From the NCBI GenBank assembly GCA_003278045.1, contig QCHG01000012.1, positions 1-40,038 on the forward strand: DNA of 40,038 bases. Reading direction: 5' to 3'. The stretch comes from Prochlorococcus sp. AG-402-A04. Lineage in GTDB: Bacteria; Cyanobacteriota; Cyanobacteriia; PCC-6307; Cyanobiaceae. A program made the position numbers and the translations under genes. Positions 26,494 to 35,979 of this stretch are shown here, in pieces (positions within the stretch are counted from its first letter, which is position 1; each line of letters begins with the position of its first letter). A model generated the notes under the pieces. That model did not search any database. It was not told the origin of the DNA and worked only from the letters and a program-made list of their open reading frames with translations.

Positions 26494-28215
26494 ATGGCTA
26501 AACAGTTAAGTTTTTCTAATGAATCAAGAGAAGCGCTAGAAAAAGGTGTGAATTTCGTAGCTAATGCAGTAAAGGTTACTATTGGGCCAAAAGCAAAAAA
26601 CGTTGTAATAGAAAAGAAATTTGGTTCGCCAGATATAGTAAGAGATGGATCTACAGTTGCTAAAGAGATCGAGATTGAAAACCCTATTTCTAATTTAGGT
26701 GCGAAATTAATAGAACAAGTTGCAGCCAAGACAAAAGAGAGTGCTGGAGATGGAACAACAACAGCCACCATTTTGACTCAGAAAATGGTCCAGGAGGGAT
26801 TAAAAAATATTGCTTCTGGCGCCAACCCTATGGAGCTAAAAAAAGGTATGGAGACAGGCCTAGCTTTTGTCTTAGAAAAATTAAGTTCCAAAAGTATTTC
26901 ATTAAGTGGTTCTGATATCCAAAAAGTTGCAACAGTTAGTGCAGGAGGCGATGAAGAAATTGGATCTATAATTTCGAAAGCAATGGATATTGTCACATCA
27001 GATGGTGTAATAACTGTTGAAGAATCTCAATCACTGGAAACAGAATTAGATATAACTGAAGGAATGTCTTTTGAAAGAGGTTATAGTTCTCCATATTTCG
27101 TAACAGACCAAGAAAGACAAGTTTGTGAACTTGAAAACCCTAAGATATTAATTACTGATCAAAAAATATCAACCTTAGTTGATCTAGTTCCAATACTTGA
27201 AGAAATTCAGAAGTCAGGCTCTCCTTTTCTAATTCTTGCTGAAGATATCGAAGGAGAGGCTTTAACCACTCTGGTTTTGAATAAGAATAGTGGAGTTTTA
27301 AATGTAGCTTCCGTAAGAGCTCCGTTATTTGGGGAGAGAAGAAAAGCTGCCCTTGAAGATATTGCAATTCTTACAGGGGCTAAGTTAATTAGCGAAGATA
27401 AATCGATGGCACTTGATAAAGTATCGATTAATGATTTAGGTAAAGCAAAAAAAATAACTATCACAAAGGATAAAACTACAATTGTTGCCTTCGAAGACAC
27501 TAAAGATTTAGTTAAAGCGCGAGTAGAGAAATTAAAGAGAGAAGTTAATATAACTGAATCTGAGTATGATCAGGATAAAATAAATGAGAGGATAGCCAAA
27601 TTAGCCGGAGGAGTTGCTCTTATCAAAGTAGGTGCTGCTACAGAAACAGAGATGAAGTATAAAAAGTTGAGAATCGAAGATTCCCTTAATGCTACAAAAG
27701 CTGCTATTGAAGAGGGTGTTGTTTCTGGAGGAGGACAAACTTTAATTGAAATATCTGATGACCTTTTAATTTTAAGTGAAACATCGTCAGATGATTTAAG
27801 TACAGGGATAAATATAGTTAAAGAAGCCCTTTTGGAACCTACCAAACAAATAGCAAAAAATGCTGGTTTTAATGGTGATGTAGTTGTCGCTGAAATTCAA
27901 AGGCTTAACAAAGGCTTTAATGCTAATTCAGGACAATATGAGGATTTAAAAAATTCAGGAATATTAGATCCAACCAAAGTAATAAGATTAGCTCTTCAAG
28001 ATTCAGTATCTATTGCAGCTATGCTACTCACAACAGAAGTTGCGATGGCAGACATTCCAGAGCCTGAAGCCGCTGCCCCTGGCGGACCAGGTGTAGATCC
28101 AATGGGAGGAATGGGTGGCATGGGAATGCCAGGAATGGGTGGCATGGGAATGCCAGGAATGGGTGGTATGGGAATGCCAGGAATGGGTGGCATGGGAATG
28201 CCGGGTATGATGTAA
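26494..28215 (+). CDS. groEL: Chaperonin GroEL (second copy, without groES)
   Basis: 573-aa 60-kDa chaperonin. [32 protein letters not shown] and [12 protein letters not shown] carry the ATP-binding residues; [14 protein letters not shown] and [14 protein letters not shown] are later signatures. No groES is adjacent and no CIRCE repeat is seen upstream. A TATGAT at 26449-26454 could be a -10 box. The tail is extended: after [15 protein letters not shown] there are four MGGMGMPG octapeptides and MM, longer than the usual (GGM)n tail. Cyanobacteria often carry two groEL genes; this looks like the monocistronic one. Confidence 0.95.
   Translation: MAKQLSFSNESREALEKGVNFVANAVKVTIGPKAKNVVIEKKFGSPDIVRDGSTVAKEIEIENPISNLGAKLIEQVAAKTKESAGDGTTTATILTQKMVQEGLKNIASGANPMELKKGMETGLAFVLEKLSSKSISLSGSDIQKVATVSAGGDEEIGSIISKAMDIVTSDGVITVEESQSLETELDITEGMSFERGYSSPYFVTDQERQVCELENPKILITDQKISTLVDLVPILEEIQKSGSPFLILAEDIEGEALTTLVLNKNSGVLNVASVRAPLFGERRKAALEDIAILTGAKLISEDKSMALDKVSINDLGKAKKITITKDKTTIVAFEDTKDLVKARVEKLKREVNITESEYDQDKINERIAKLAGGVALIKVGAATETEMKYKKLRIEDSLNATKAAIEEGVVSGGGQTLIEISDDLLILSETSSDDLSTGINIVKEALLEPTKQIAKNAGFNGDVVVAEIQRLNKGFNANSGQYEDLKNSGILDPTKVIRLALQDSVSIAAMLLTTEVAMADIPEPEAAAPGGPGVDPMGGMGGMGMPGMGGMGMPGMGGMGMPGMGGMGMPGMM
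28111..28206 (+). repeat. 24-bp tandem repeat, four copies, encoding the GroEL tail
   Basis: Four head-to-tail 24-bp units at 28111, 28135, 28159 and 28183, each encoding MGGMGMPG. Units 1 and 2 are identical, unit 3 differs by a silent C-to-T, and unit 4 differs at the end (CCGGGT for CCAGGA). It begins at codon 540 and ends just before ATG ATG TAA. Confidence 0.95.
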
Positions 28216-28233
28216 AAGCTAACTAGCTTTTTT
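28214..28233 (+). terminator. Terminator of groEL
   Basis: AAAAGCT (28214-28220), loop AACT, AGCTTTT (28225-28231) and two more T. It begins within the groEL stop codon and overlaps the stop codon (28219-28221) of the convergent gene. The stem is only 7 bp and AT-rich, so it may be weak. Confidence 0.55.
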
Positions 28234-28722
28234 ATCTTTATTAATCCACTTTCTTAAATTTTTAATATAAGGTAAGGGTAATTTTGAGGTTTTAGTATAT
28301 TGATTTATTTTATTAGAAGTTTGATTTTTGCTAGATATTCCATTAATGCTAACAGGTTCCACGCCATTTGATTCCCACATTGTTTCTTCGGTATTTTCAA
28401 AATTTCTTGATAATTCAAGTTTAATTTGTTCTTGATTTTTTTCTTGATTTTCTTCTTCATCTACTTCGTCCATTAAAGAAATTTGTTCTTGATTTTTTTC
28501 TTGATTTTCTTCTTCATCTACTTCGTCCATTAAAGAAATTTGTTCTTGATTTTTTTCTTCAATCTTATATTCCCATTGAGCTGAGGTATGGATTAATAAA
28601 TCATTTAAAGAATCAATCCCAAATCTATGTACCCACTTAAGAACAATATTTTCTTTAAGCAAAATATTATTTTCTAAAGAGGCTTTTTTAAAAACTTCTA
28701 TTAGATGATTTTTTAAAAGCAT
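28219..28722 (-). CDS. Hypothetical protein with acidic internal repeats
   Basis: 167 aa, function not recognised. The N-terminal helical part (1-53) contains LLKENIVLKWVHRFGIDSLNDLL. A Glu/Gln/Asn-rich repeat of 19 residues (EKNQEQISLMDEVDEEENQ) occurs twice, plus a partial third copy, at about 55-100. The C-terminal part ends LPLPYIKNLRKWINKDKKAS, a basic conserved-looking segment. There is no signal peptide or membrane helix. It starts 7 nt after the ABC permease stop, so it is probably the last gene of the ctaA-ctaB-ABC run. It converges on groEL with 3 nt between stops. Confidence 0.8.
   Translation of the reverse strand: MLLKNHLIEVFKKASLENNILLKENIVLKWVHRFGIDSLNDLLIHTSAQWEYKIEEKNQEQISLMDEVDEEENQEKNQEQISLMDEVDEEENQEKNQEQIKLELSRNFENTEETMWESNGVEPVSINGISSKNQTSNKINQYTKTSKLPLPYIKNLRKWINKDKKAS
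28426..28559. repeat. 57-bp perfect tandem repeat, about 2.35 copies, in frame
   Basis: Unit 1 is 28426-28482, unit 2 is 28483-28539, and a partial third copy is 28540-28559. The copies are identical at every base. The length of 57 bp equals 19 codons, so changes in copy number keep the reading frame of the 167-aa protein. It lies within 220 bp of the groEL tail repeat. Confidence 0.95.
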
Positions 28723-28729
28723 AAATTTA

Positions 28730-29554
28730 TTAATTTAACTTTCTATTTAACAGAGGCCTTATGATAATCAAGGAAAAAACTGTTAAAGAAAATAAAATTG
28801 ATATACAACTCTTACAAGTTAAATCACCATAAGGGGCATGTAAAGCCACTAATTCTAAATTCATAGTTTCTGTATAAGCAGTTCTAATAGGTTCAATCGC
28901 AAAAGTTAATGGATTTAATGCAGCTAACCACCCAAGCCAATTTGGCATAAAAGAAATTGGAGCCAAAGCAGTGCTTGCAAAAAGAAGTGGTAAATTTATC
29001 ACAAATATAAGAGCGATTAATTCAATATGTCCTGGCAAAACAAACGCTAAACATAAACTTATTGATGTCACAAAAAGAACTAGCAGAATTAGTGTTGTAA
29101 AAACTATCCCTAAACCATATAAGTTTGGCCATCCATAACCCAAAATATATGAAACAACCATTATTACAATACTCTGAACAAAGCTCAGGATTGTTATGTA
29201 AAAAAAAGAAGATAAAACTATGGATAATCGACTAGTTAAAGGAGCCACCAGTAATCTATTAAGAAATCCAAACTCTCTATCAAACATTAAAGGAAGACCT
29301 GAGTTTAGGGCTCCGCTAAAAGCAGTAAAAACAATTAGTCCCGCTCCTAAAAAATTCCCATAAGAATCAACTCCTGGTAAAAAACCTTCAGGAGCTTTAG
29401 AAAATAATGCCCCAAATAAAAAAAGCCAAATTATGGGTTGTAATATTCCTGCCAACAGAGTTGATGGTCTTCTTTTTAATTGAATAAATAATCGCTTTGT
29501 TAAGGCAAATGTTTCTTGATATAAAAAATACAAATTATACTGTTGTAATTCCAT
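28730..29554 (-). CDS. ABC-2 type transporter permease
   Basis: 274 aa with six membrane helices. The pattern LFIQLKRRPSTLLAGILQPIIWLFLFGALFS near the N-terminus and the C-terminal LAALNPLTFAIEPIRTAY are typical of DrrB/NodJ-type ABC-2 exporter permeases. It partners with the ATPase gene 48 nt upstream on the same strand. Substrate is unknown. It is followed by the 167-aa repeat protein. Confidence 0.92.
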   Translation of the reverse strand: MELQQYNLYFLYQETFALTKRLFIQLKRRPSTLLAGILQPIIWLFLFGALFSKAPEGFLPGVDSYGNFLGAGLIVFTAFSGALNSGLPLMFDREFGFLNRLLVAPLTSRLSIVLSSFFYITILSFVQSIVIMVVSYILGYGWPNLYGLGIVFTTLILLVLFVTSISLCLAFVLPGHIELIALIFVINLPLLFASTALAPISFMPNWLGWLAALNPLTFAIEPIRTAYTETMNLELVALHAPYGDLTCKSCISILFSLTVFSLIIIRPLLNRKLN

Positions 29555-29602
29555 AATTAGCAGTAATTAGAATTCATTATAGTTAGTTAACCAAAAGTTT
29601 TT

Positions 29603-30622
29603 TTATCGCATTGATTGCTTTGATTCTTTTTTAAGGTCTCTTTTCCCTGCCATAGAAATTTCGGCATCCAATAATGTTTTCCCAGTTGCCTGAAGATATA
29701 CATCATCCAAGCTTGGCTGACTTTGGGTAAGAGAAAAAATTTCAAACTTTGAGAAGGCCAATTCCACTTTGAGCTTCGTGAGTAAATCTTTTTCCTTATC
29801 TGCTACAAAATTTATCGAGAACCCTTGAGCTTCATTTATGATAATCTGGCTTATTCCATCTATTGAAGATAAAATTTGACATATATTTTTTGCTTCTTCC
29901 TGATTACTAAATTCTCTTACTTTCAAAGTTACTCTATCTCCTCCTAATTTATTTTTGAGTTCTGCAGGAGCCCCTTGTGCTATAACTCTTCCATCATCAA
30001 TTATAACTAATCTGTCTGCCAATTTATCTATTTCATCAAGATAGTGACTGCTTAAAATAATAGTCATTCCATTATTCCTCAAATCTTTCAAAAGTTGCCA
30101 TATAATGTTTCTACTTTCAATATCTAAACCAACTGTAGGTTCATCCAAAATTAATACTTGGGGCAAATGTAAAAGTCCAGCTGCAAGATCTATTCTTCTT
30201 TTCATTCCCCCTGAATAAGTTCCGCACTTACGATCAATCCAATCATTCATTTCTAATTGATCTATTAATTTCTTTATCCTTTCAAATTTTCTTTTTTTGT
30301 CGATGTGATATAAATCTGATTGAAAATCCAAAAGCTCTCGTCCAGTTAATATTTTATCAAGTGCAATATCCTGGGCAACATAACCAATCAATTCTCTAAT
30401 TTTCCTTGAATTCTTGATCAAATTAATATTATTTATAAAAACTTCTCCACTATCAGGCTCTATTAAAGTAGCGAGTATTTTTATTAGTGTTGATTTCCCA
30501 GCACCATTTGGACCTAGTATTCCAAATAATGTGCCAGCTTCAATTTCCATTGATAAATTTTTTAATGCCTTGATATCTGAATAAGATTTTGAGAGCCCTT
30601 TAACTTTTATATAATTCATCAA
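29603..30622 (-). CDS. ABC transporter ATP-binding protein (DrrA-like)
   Basis: 339 aa. Walker A GILGPNGAGKSTLIKI (about 34-49), Q-loop in IGYVAQDIALDK, signature TYSGGMKRRIDLAAG (about 134-148), Walker B VLILDEPTVGLD (about 155-166) and switch His in ILSSHYLDEID. The C-terminal extension (about 230-339) with LKVELAFSKFEIFSLTQSQPSLDDVYLQATG is usual for DrrA-type exporter ATPases. It is encoded 36 nt after ctaB, in front of its permease. Confidence 0.94.
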   Translation of the reverse strand: MMNYIKVKGLSKSYSDIKALKNLSMEIEAGTLFGILGPNGAGKSTLIKILATLIEPDSGEVFINNINLIKNSRKIRELIGYVAQDIALDKILTGRELLDFQSDLYHIDKKRKFERIKKLIDQLEMNDWIDRKCGTYSGGMKRRIDLAAGLLHLPQVLILDEPTVGLDIESRNIIWQLLKDLRNNGMTIILSSHYLDEIDKLADRLVIIDDGRVIAQGAPAELKNKLGGDRVTLKVREFSNQEEAKNICQILSSIDGISQIIINEAQGFSINFVADKEKDLLTKLKVELAFSKFEIFSLTQSQPSLDDVYLQATGKTLLDAEISMAGKRDLKKESKQSMR

Positions 30623-30658
30623 ACTTATTATTTACTTAAAAAACATTTTACATCTAAT

Positions 30659-31660
30659 TTAATTACTAAGCAGGGATACTATAGAGAAAAATATTTGTAT
30701 TGATTGCTGCTCAAATTCCACGGATAGTTGGGTTCTTGAAATTAATAACAAAAGACAAATACCAAACATATAGAGAATAGACCACCTAAAAAGAGACTTT
30801 GCTCTTGAAAGATCATCAGGAGATTTCTTTAATTCATTTATTAATTGCAAAAGTCTTCCATTAAATGGGAATAACATAATTCCATATAAGAGCCCCCCTT
30901 CAGGTAATGCAAAAACTCCCATAATACTCATAAAAACTGTTGCCCATCCGTAACGAGAAATCGCTTTAGCAGTAAAAGCAGATCCTTTAACAGAAGGGAG
31001 CATAGGAATACCAACAGATGCGTAATCATCCTTCAACAAAATTGCGAGTGCCCAAAAATGAGCTGGAGTCCATAACATTACTAAACCAAACAACCACCAA
31101 CCACTAAGACCTACATGCCCTGTGGCAGCAGATGCTCCAACTAAAGGTGGTATTGCACCTGCAACTCCTCCGAAAACAATATTTTTTGTTGTACGAGGTT
31201 TCAAAATAACCGTATATAAAATTACGTAGCTAAATAAACCAAGAAGAGTTAATCCCGCAGCTAAATAGTTTACACCACTTACTAAAAGCATCGAAGCTGC
31301 CAAAGTACATGATACAGCAGCTAAAAATACAGTCTCAGATGACAACTTTCCTGCTGGCAAGGCTCTTTTGCTAGTTCTTGTCATCCTTTTGTCTAATTCC
31401 ATTTCCCACAAGCAATTAAGAGCTCCTGCTGCTGCTGCTGCCAAAGCTCCGCCTCCTAAAGTACAGATAAGTTTCGGTGAAGACAAAGGCCATTCCTCGG
31501 TTAAAGCCATTCCTCCCAAAGTTGTGGCCAATAAAAGTGGGATTAATCTGGGTTTTACTACTTCAAGCCAAGGCGGCAAACTTATTCTTTTTCTTGAAGG
31601 TACAACTTCATCCCTAATTGAAGATTTATAGTTCAAGTTTTCTAAGTTACTACTGTTCAT
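30659..31660 (-). CDS. ctaB: Protohaem IX farnesyltransferase (haem O synthase)
   Basis: 333 aa, UbiA superfamily with about nine membrane helices. [23 protein letters not shown] (about 82-104) holds the first prenyl-diphosphate-binding motif, and [20 protein letters not shown] with [11 protein letters not shown] are CtaB signatures. It adds farnesyl to haem B, making haem O for the oxidase encoded next door. The ATG overlaps the ctaA stop by 4 nt (ATGA), pointing to coupled translation. Confidence 0.96.
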   Translation of the reverse strand: MNSSNLENLNYKSSIRDEVVPSRKRISLPPWLEVVKPRLIPLLLATTLGGMALTEEWPLSSPKLICTLGGGALAAAAAGALNCLWEMELDKRMTRTSKRALPAGKLSSETVFLAAVSCTLAASMLLVSGVNYLAAGLTLLGLFSYVILYTVILKPRTTKNIVFGGVAGAIPPLVGASAATGHVGLSGWWLFGLVMLWTPAHFWALAILLKDDYASVGIPMLPSVKGSAFTAKAISRYGWATVFMSIMGVFALPEGGLLYGIMLFPFNGRLLQLINELKKSPDDLSRAKSLFRWSILYMFGICLLLLISRTQLSVEFEQQSIQIFFSIVSLLSN

Positions 31661-32631
31661 GAATTGATACCGACCATTTGGGAATTTAGGGAGTGGTTTA
31701 GACCTTTTTTGGTAAAAGGATTTCTAAAAACTAATGTTGTTAATATCGCGATAAACAAAGAGGCATTAAGTTGATGACCGATAATAAAAATAGGTTCACT
31801 CAAATTTGTTTTAAGACTTAAAACACCCAAAGCAATTTGGGAAAACAAGAGCAAAATAAGTGCTGAAAGATATTTCCAATTTTCATTAAGCAAACTTCTC
31901 TTATTAATTGCAGTAGCAATAATCAATAGAATTGAAAAAGCAATTGGAAAAGCAAATAATTTATGTGTATTTAGAATTAGACATTGTTTATTAAAAGATA
32001 AGCAAATATGTGCTGACCAGGTTGATGAAAGCCTAACTCCAATAAAAGATTGAATCAGTGTAAGTAAAAGAGGAAAAAACAATAATAATTTCCACCAAAT
32101 TAATGGCTCTTCTATGTAGTCATTTTCTAAATTTTGATTTATTGAAATTGTTGTGATGAGAAGTAGAAAAGCTATTAAAAGATGGCCAGTAACAGTATAT
32201 GAATCAAGCAAATTTATTACTGTTAAAGCTCCAAAAGATCCTTGGACAATAACGAGAAAAAGTAGTAATGAATACGTCTTAGGTAACCAATTTGGAATTT
32301 CATTTTTCCAAATAATTGAGAGGGCAAATTTAAAAAGAATTAATATTCCAACCAGAAAAGCATCTAGACGATGAAACCACTCTAGAAATACTCTTAGGTT
32401 CATATGATTAAAAGGTAAAAAAGATCCATAACATAATGGCCAATCTGGACAGGCAAGTCCCGCCTCCATGACTCTAGTAGAACCTCCAATTACGATTAGT
32501 GCGATAAGTGCAATTACACTATGACTCCCCAACCTTTTAAAAATTGTCAGATATTTTGATTTATATAATTGGTTATTAATCAAATGGATAAAACCTATTA
32601 TTTTGCATAATAAATTAGATTTAAAAACCAA
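31657..32631 (-). CDS. ctaA: Haem A synthase (CtaA/COX15)
   Basis: 324 aa with about eight membrane helices in two repeats. [25 protein letters not shown] (about 48-72), the haem-ligand His in EWFHRLDAF and VTGHLLIAF, and in the second half THKLFAFP and [10 protein letters not shown]. It oxidises haem O to haem A. It is first in the minus-strand operon and divergent from ctaC across 215 bp. That gap (32632-32846) is AT-rich, has an ATTAATT/AATTAAT inverted repeat near 32635 and holds no gene I can see. Confidence 0.94.
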   Translation of the reverse strand: MVFKSNLLCKIIGFIHLINNQLYKSKYLTIFKRLGSHSVIALIALIVIGGSTRVMEAGLACPDWPLCYGSFLPFNHMNLRVFLEWFHRLDAFLVGILILFKFALSIIWKNEIPNWLPKTYSLLLFLVIVQGSFGALTVINLLDSYTVTGHLLIAFLLLITTISINQNLENDYIEEPLIWWKLLLFFPLLLTLIQSFIGVRLSSTWSAHICLSFNKQCLILNTHKLFAFPIAFSILLIIATAINKRSLLNENWKYLSALILLLFSQIALGVLSLKTNLSEPIFIIGHQLNASLFIAILTTLVFRNPFTKKGLNHSLNSQMVGINS

Positions 32632-32846
32632 ACATTAATTAAAAATTAATATGTTTAATTTAAAAAATAATTTACTAATTTAATCTTTTTTCCCTGACAA
32701 TTAACTCTAAAAAGTTATTAATAATACGCCTTTTATTTCATAAATCTTAAGAAGTTGTGAATTTAAATGTTTTTCTTTTAACAAAGGATGCAGGATTATA
32801 AAAATTGAATATCTTGAGGATATAAATACAAATTTTTAGAGATCAA

Positions 32847-33650
32847 TTGTTAAATAAAAACATTTATTTAATACTAATTATTTCCCTCGTTTTTGCTATA
32901 TCTTTTTGGATTGGTTTTAATGTAAATTTGCTTCCAGCAGAAGCAAGTATTAATGCACCAATTTACGATGAACTTTTTAAAATTCTTTTCATCATTGGAT
33001 TAATTATTTTCATAGGAATAACAATAGCAGTTATTTATAGCTTATTTAAGTTTAGGAAAAGAAATGATCAGATAGGCGATGGCATAGCTTTAGAGGGAAA
33101 TTTAAGTTTAGAAATCGTATGGACAGTTATCCCTTCAATAATTGTTTTATTAATAGGTTTATATAGCTACAACATCTACGATCGAATGGGAGGGATGAAA
33201 GAACTAAATCATAACCACGAAATGATGAGTTCTAGCACTGAAAAAATATGGGCTGGAATAAGTCAAACTTCTGATAATGAAATAGCAGTAAATAATTTAT
33301 CAATTGAAGTTTCAGCTATGCAGTTTGCATTTTTATTCAATTATCCAAAGGGTAATTTCATATCAGGAGAACTGCACGTTCCTGTTGATCAAAAAGTATC
33401 AATGAAAATGGAATCCAAAGATGTCATTCACGCTTTTTGGGTACCAGAGTTCAGAATTAAACAGGATATTATTCCTGGACAACCAACTATTCTAAATTTC
33501 ACTCCTACAAAAGTAGGAAAATATCCGATAATTTGCGCAGAATTATGTGGTCCATATCATGGAGGAATGAGAGCCTCCATAATTGTTGAAGAAGAATCTG
33601 ATTACAACGAATGGTTCAACAAAAATAAAAAACCAGAGGTAAATTTATGA
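32847..33650 (+). CDS. ctaC: Cytochrome c oxidase subunit II
   Basis: 267 aa from a TTG start (no better ATG). Two N-terminal membrane helices (about 5-25 and 42-68) are followed by a cupredoxin domain. The CuA site is CAELCGPYHGGM (Cys-x3-Cys-x3-His-x2-Met, about 231-242), with the first His in DVIHAFWVPEF. It accepts electrons from cytochrome c6 or plastocyanin for the terminal oxidase. The stop overlaps the ctaD start by 4 nt. Confidence 0.96.
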   Translation: MLNKNIYLILIISLVFAISFWIGFNVNLLPAEASINAPIYDELFKILFIIGLIIFIGITIAVIYSLFKFRKRNDQIGDGIALEGNLSLEIVWTVIPSIIVLLIGLYSYNIYDRMGGMKELNHNHEMMSSSTEKIWAGISQTSDNEIAVNNLSIEVSAMQFAFLFNYPKGNFISGELHVPVDQKVSMKMESKDVIHAFWVPEFRIKQDIIPGQPTILNFTPTKVGKYPIICAELCGPYHGGMRASIIVEEESDYNEWFNKNKKPEVNL

Positions 33651-35272
33651 CAATATCAATTGATCCACAAAAAACTAATAATGAAAGCCTTCAACCTAAA
33701 GGCTGGCTTAGATACTTTAGTTTTAGTCTTGATCACAAAGTAATTGGGATACAATACTTAGTCTGCGGTTTTCTTTTCTATTTAATAGGCGGAACCTTAG
33801 CGAGCGCTATAAGAATTGAACTAGCTAGTCCAATGTCTGATTTTATGCCAAGAGATGTTTATAACCAAGTTTTAACCCTTCATGGAACAATAATGATATT
33901 TCTTTGGATAGTGCCTGTAGTTAACGGTGCTTTTGGAAATTATTTAATTCCATTTTATGTTGGTGCGAGAGACATGGCATTCCCAAGATTAAATGCCGTA
34001 GCTTTTTGGTTAATTCCTCCTTCAGGTTTGATGCTGGTAGCAAGCTATTTTGTTGAGGGTGCTGCTCAGGCTGGATGGACAGCTTATCCTCCTTTGAGCA
34101 TAACTACTCCTCAATCGGGACAAATTATTTGGATTCTTAGCGTTCTATTACTTGGAGGCAGTTCTATATTTGGTGGAATAAACTTTATCGCGACCATTAT
34201 CAAATTAAGAAGGCCAGGATTAAAACTTATGCAATTGCCAATGTATTGTTGGGCAATGCTTGGGACAAGTCTATTAGTTGTTTTGTCAACTCCTGTTTTA
34301 GCAGGCACTTTAATTCTACTTAGCTTCGATATCATCGCTAATACAGGTTTTTTCAACCCTGTTTTAGGTGGCAATGTCGTAGTTTATCAGCATTTATTTT
34401 GGTTTTATTCTCATCCAGCTGTGTACATTATGGTCCTTCCTGCCTTTGGTTTAGTAAGTGAAATACTTCCTGTGCATGCTAGAAAACCACTTTTTGGATA
34501 TACAACAATGGTTTTTTCAATAATGGGGATAGTTGTTTTAGGTTTAGTTGTTTGGGCCCATCACATGTTTACTAGTGGAACGCCCCCTTGGATGAGATTG
34601 TTCTTTACTATCGCGACAGCATTTATTGCCGTTCCCACAGGAATAAAATTTTTCAATTGGGTCGCAACATTATGGGGAGGTAAAATTTCAATCAATAGTG
34701 CAATGTTATTCTCTTGCGGATTTATTATAAATTTTGTTTTTGGAGGTATTACAGGAGTTGCTTTGGCACAGGTCCCTTTTGATATTCACGTTCATGATAC
34801 TTATTTCGTTGTAGCCCATTTTCATTACATAGTTTATGGCGGGACTGTTTTTATTATTTTCTCATCGATATATCATTGGTTCCCCAAAGTAACTGGGAAA
34901 ATGCTAAATGAAAAATTAGGGATTTTACATTTTATCATTACCTTTATTGGATTTAACTTGTGCTTTGCTCCTCAACATTGGCTGGGTTTAAATGGAATGC
35001 CGAGAAGAGTCGCTGAATATGATCCTCAATTCCAGTTTGTTAATCAAATTAGTAGCCTTGGAGCTCTTTTAATGGCTATAAGCACAATTCCTTTTTTAAT
35101 AAATGTTTTCCTTAGTTTGAGAAATGGAAAAGATGCTGGAGATAACCCTTGGAATGCTCTTACACCTGAATGGTTAACATCTTCTCCACCTCCAGTTGAA
35201 AATTGGGAAGGAGAATCTCCATTAGTTGAAGAACCTTATGGTTATGGTGAAGAAATTTCTGCACAAAAATAA
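33647..35272 (+). CDS. ctaD: Cytochrome c oxidase subunit I
   Basis: 541-aa catalytic subunit with 12 membrane helices. Low-spin haem His in LTLHGTIMIF; CuB His and the cross-linked Tyr in WFYSHPAVYIMVLP; the CuB His pair in WAHHMFTSG; haem a3 and a ligands in DTYFVVAHFHYIVYG. YSHPAVY replaces the GHPEVY of A1-type enzymes, pointing to an A2-type aa3 oxidase. It is the terminal oxidase of the respiratory chain in thylakoid or cytoplasmic membranes. Confidence 0.97.
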   Translation: MTISIDPQKTNNESLQPKGWLRYFSFSLDHKVIGIQYLVCGFLFYLIGGTLASAIRIELASPMSDFMPRDVYNQVLTLHGTIMIFLWIVPVVNGAFGNYLIPFYVGARDMAFPRLNAVAFWLIPPSGLMLVASYFVEGAAQAGWTAYPPLSITTPQSGQIIWILSVLLLGGSSIFGGINFIATIIKLRRPGLKLMQLPMYCWAMLGTSLLVVLSTPVLAGTLILLSFDIIANTGFFNPVLGGNVVVYQHLFWFYSHPAVYIMVLPAFGLVSEILPVHARKPLFGYTTMVFSIMGIVVLGLVVWAHHMFTSGTPPWMRLFFTIATAFIAVPTGIKFFNWVATLWGGKISINSAMLFSCGFIINFVFGGITGVALAQVPFDIHVHDTYFVVAHFHYIVYGGTVFIIFSSIYHWFPKVTGKMLNEKLGILHFIITFIGFNLCFAPQHWLGLNGMPRRVAEYDPQFQFVNQISSLGALLMAISTIPFLINVFLSLRNGKDAGDNPWNALTPEWLTSSPPPVENWEGESPLVEEPYGYGEEISAQK

Positions 35273-35278
35273 AAACAT

Positions 35279-35881
35279 ATGACAACTCTAGATAGCTCAA
35301 AAGAAATTCAAAAAAATAATTCTGAAGTCAATGAAACACATGAAGATTTCAGAATGTTTGGTCTTATAACATTCCTAATTGCGGACGGAATGACTTTTGC
35401 TGGATTCTTTGCTGCTTATTTAACTTATAAAGCAGTAAATCCATTACCTGATGGTGCTATTTATGAATTAGAACTTCCAATACCTACACTCAATACAATT
35501 TTATTACTTGTTAGTAGTGCAACTTTCCATAAAGCAGGTAAAGCACTTTTAAAAGATAAAAACTCTGATTCCCAAAAATGGTTGTTTTTTACTGCTTTTC
35601 TTGGAATTATATTTTTAATATGTCAATTATTTGAATATTTTCATTTACCTTTTGGATTAACCGATAATTTATTTGCAAGTACTTTTTATGCTCTTACTGG
35701 TTTTCATGGATTACATGTCACTTTAGGCACTTTAATGATTTTAATTATTGCTTGGCAATCGAGAATCAATGGCGGAAGATTAACTAGTCAAAATATGTTC
35801 CCATTGGAAGCTGTTGAATTGTACTGGCACTTCGTAGATGGAATATGGGTTATTTTATTTATTATTTTGTATCTTTTATAA
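35279..35881 (+). CDS. ctaE: Cytochrome c oxidase subunit III
   Basis: 200 aa, five membrane helices as in the short bacterial CtaE. FRMFGLITFLIADGMTFAGFFAAYLTYK at the start, TFYALTGFHGLHVTLGTLM (about 138-156) and the C-terminal VELYWHFVDGIWVILFIILYLL are family signatures. It starts 6 nt after the ctaD stop and closes the ctaCDE operon. A possible AT-only hairpin terminator follows. Confidence 0.96.
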   Translation: MTTLDSSKEIQKNNSEVNETHEDFRMFGLITFLIADGMTFAGFFAAYLTYKAVNPLPDGAIYELELPIPTLNTILLLVSSATFHKAGKALLKDKNSDSQKWLFFTAFLGIIFLICQLFEYFHLPFGLTDNLFASTFYALTGFHGLHVTLGTLMILIIAWQSRINGGRLTSQNMFPLEAVELYWHFVDGIWVILFIILYLL

Positions 35882-35885
35882 AAAC

Positions 35886-35915
35886 TTAATTTTAAAAAAA
35901 TTAAATATATTTTTT
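35886..35915 (+). terminator. Possible terminator after ctaE
   Basis: TTAATTTT (35886-35893), loop AAA, AAAATTAA (35897-35904), then a T-run near 35910-35915. The stem contains only A-T pairs, so in this AT-rich sequence it could be chance. Confidence 0.3.
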
Positions 35916-35979
35916 ATTAATTTATATTGCCACAGTTCTCCTTTTTAGTGAGAATATATAGTTAGAAATTTGTCAGATA

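Noticed and set aside
26466..28193. Several long minus-strand open frames across groEL
   Set aside because: They mirror the groEL codon pattern, including a Pro/Ile repeat that is just the antisense of the MGGMGMPG tail.
28426..28559. CRISPR-like array
   Set aside because: The 57-bp copies are directly adjacent with no spacers, and they are in frame inside a coding gene.
32632..32846. Small gene or RNA between ctaA and ctaC
   Set aside because: AT-rich with short inverted repeats expected by chance; no frame above about 12 codons and no structured RNA I can support.
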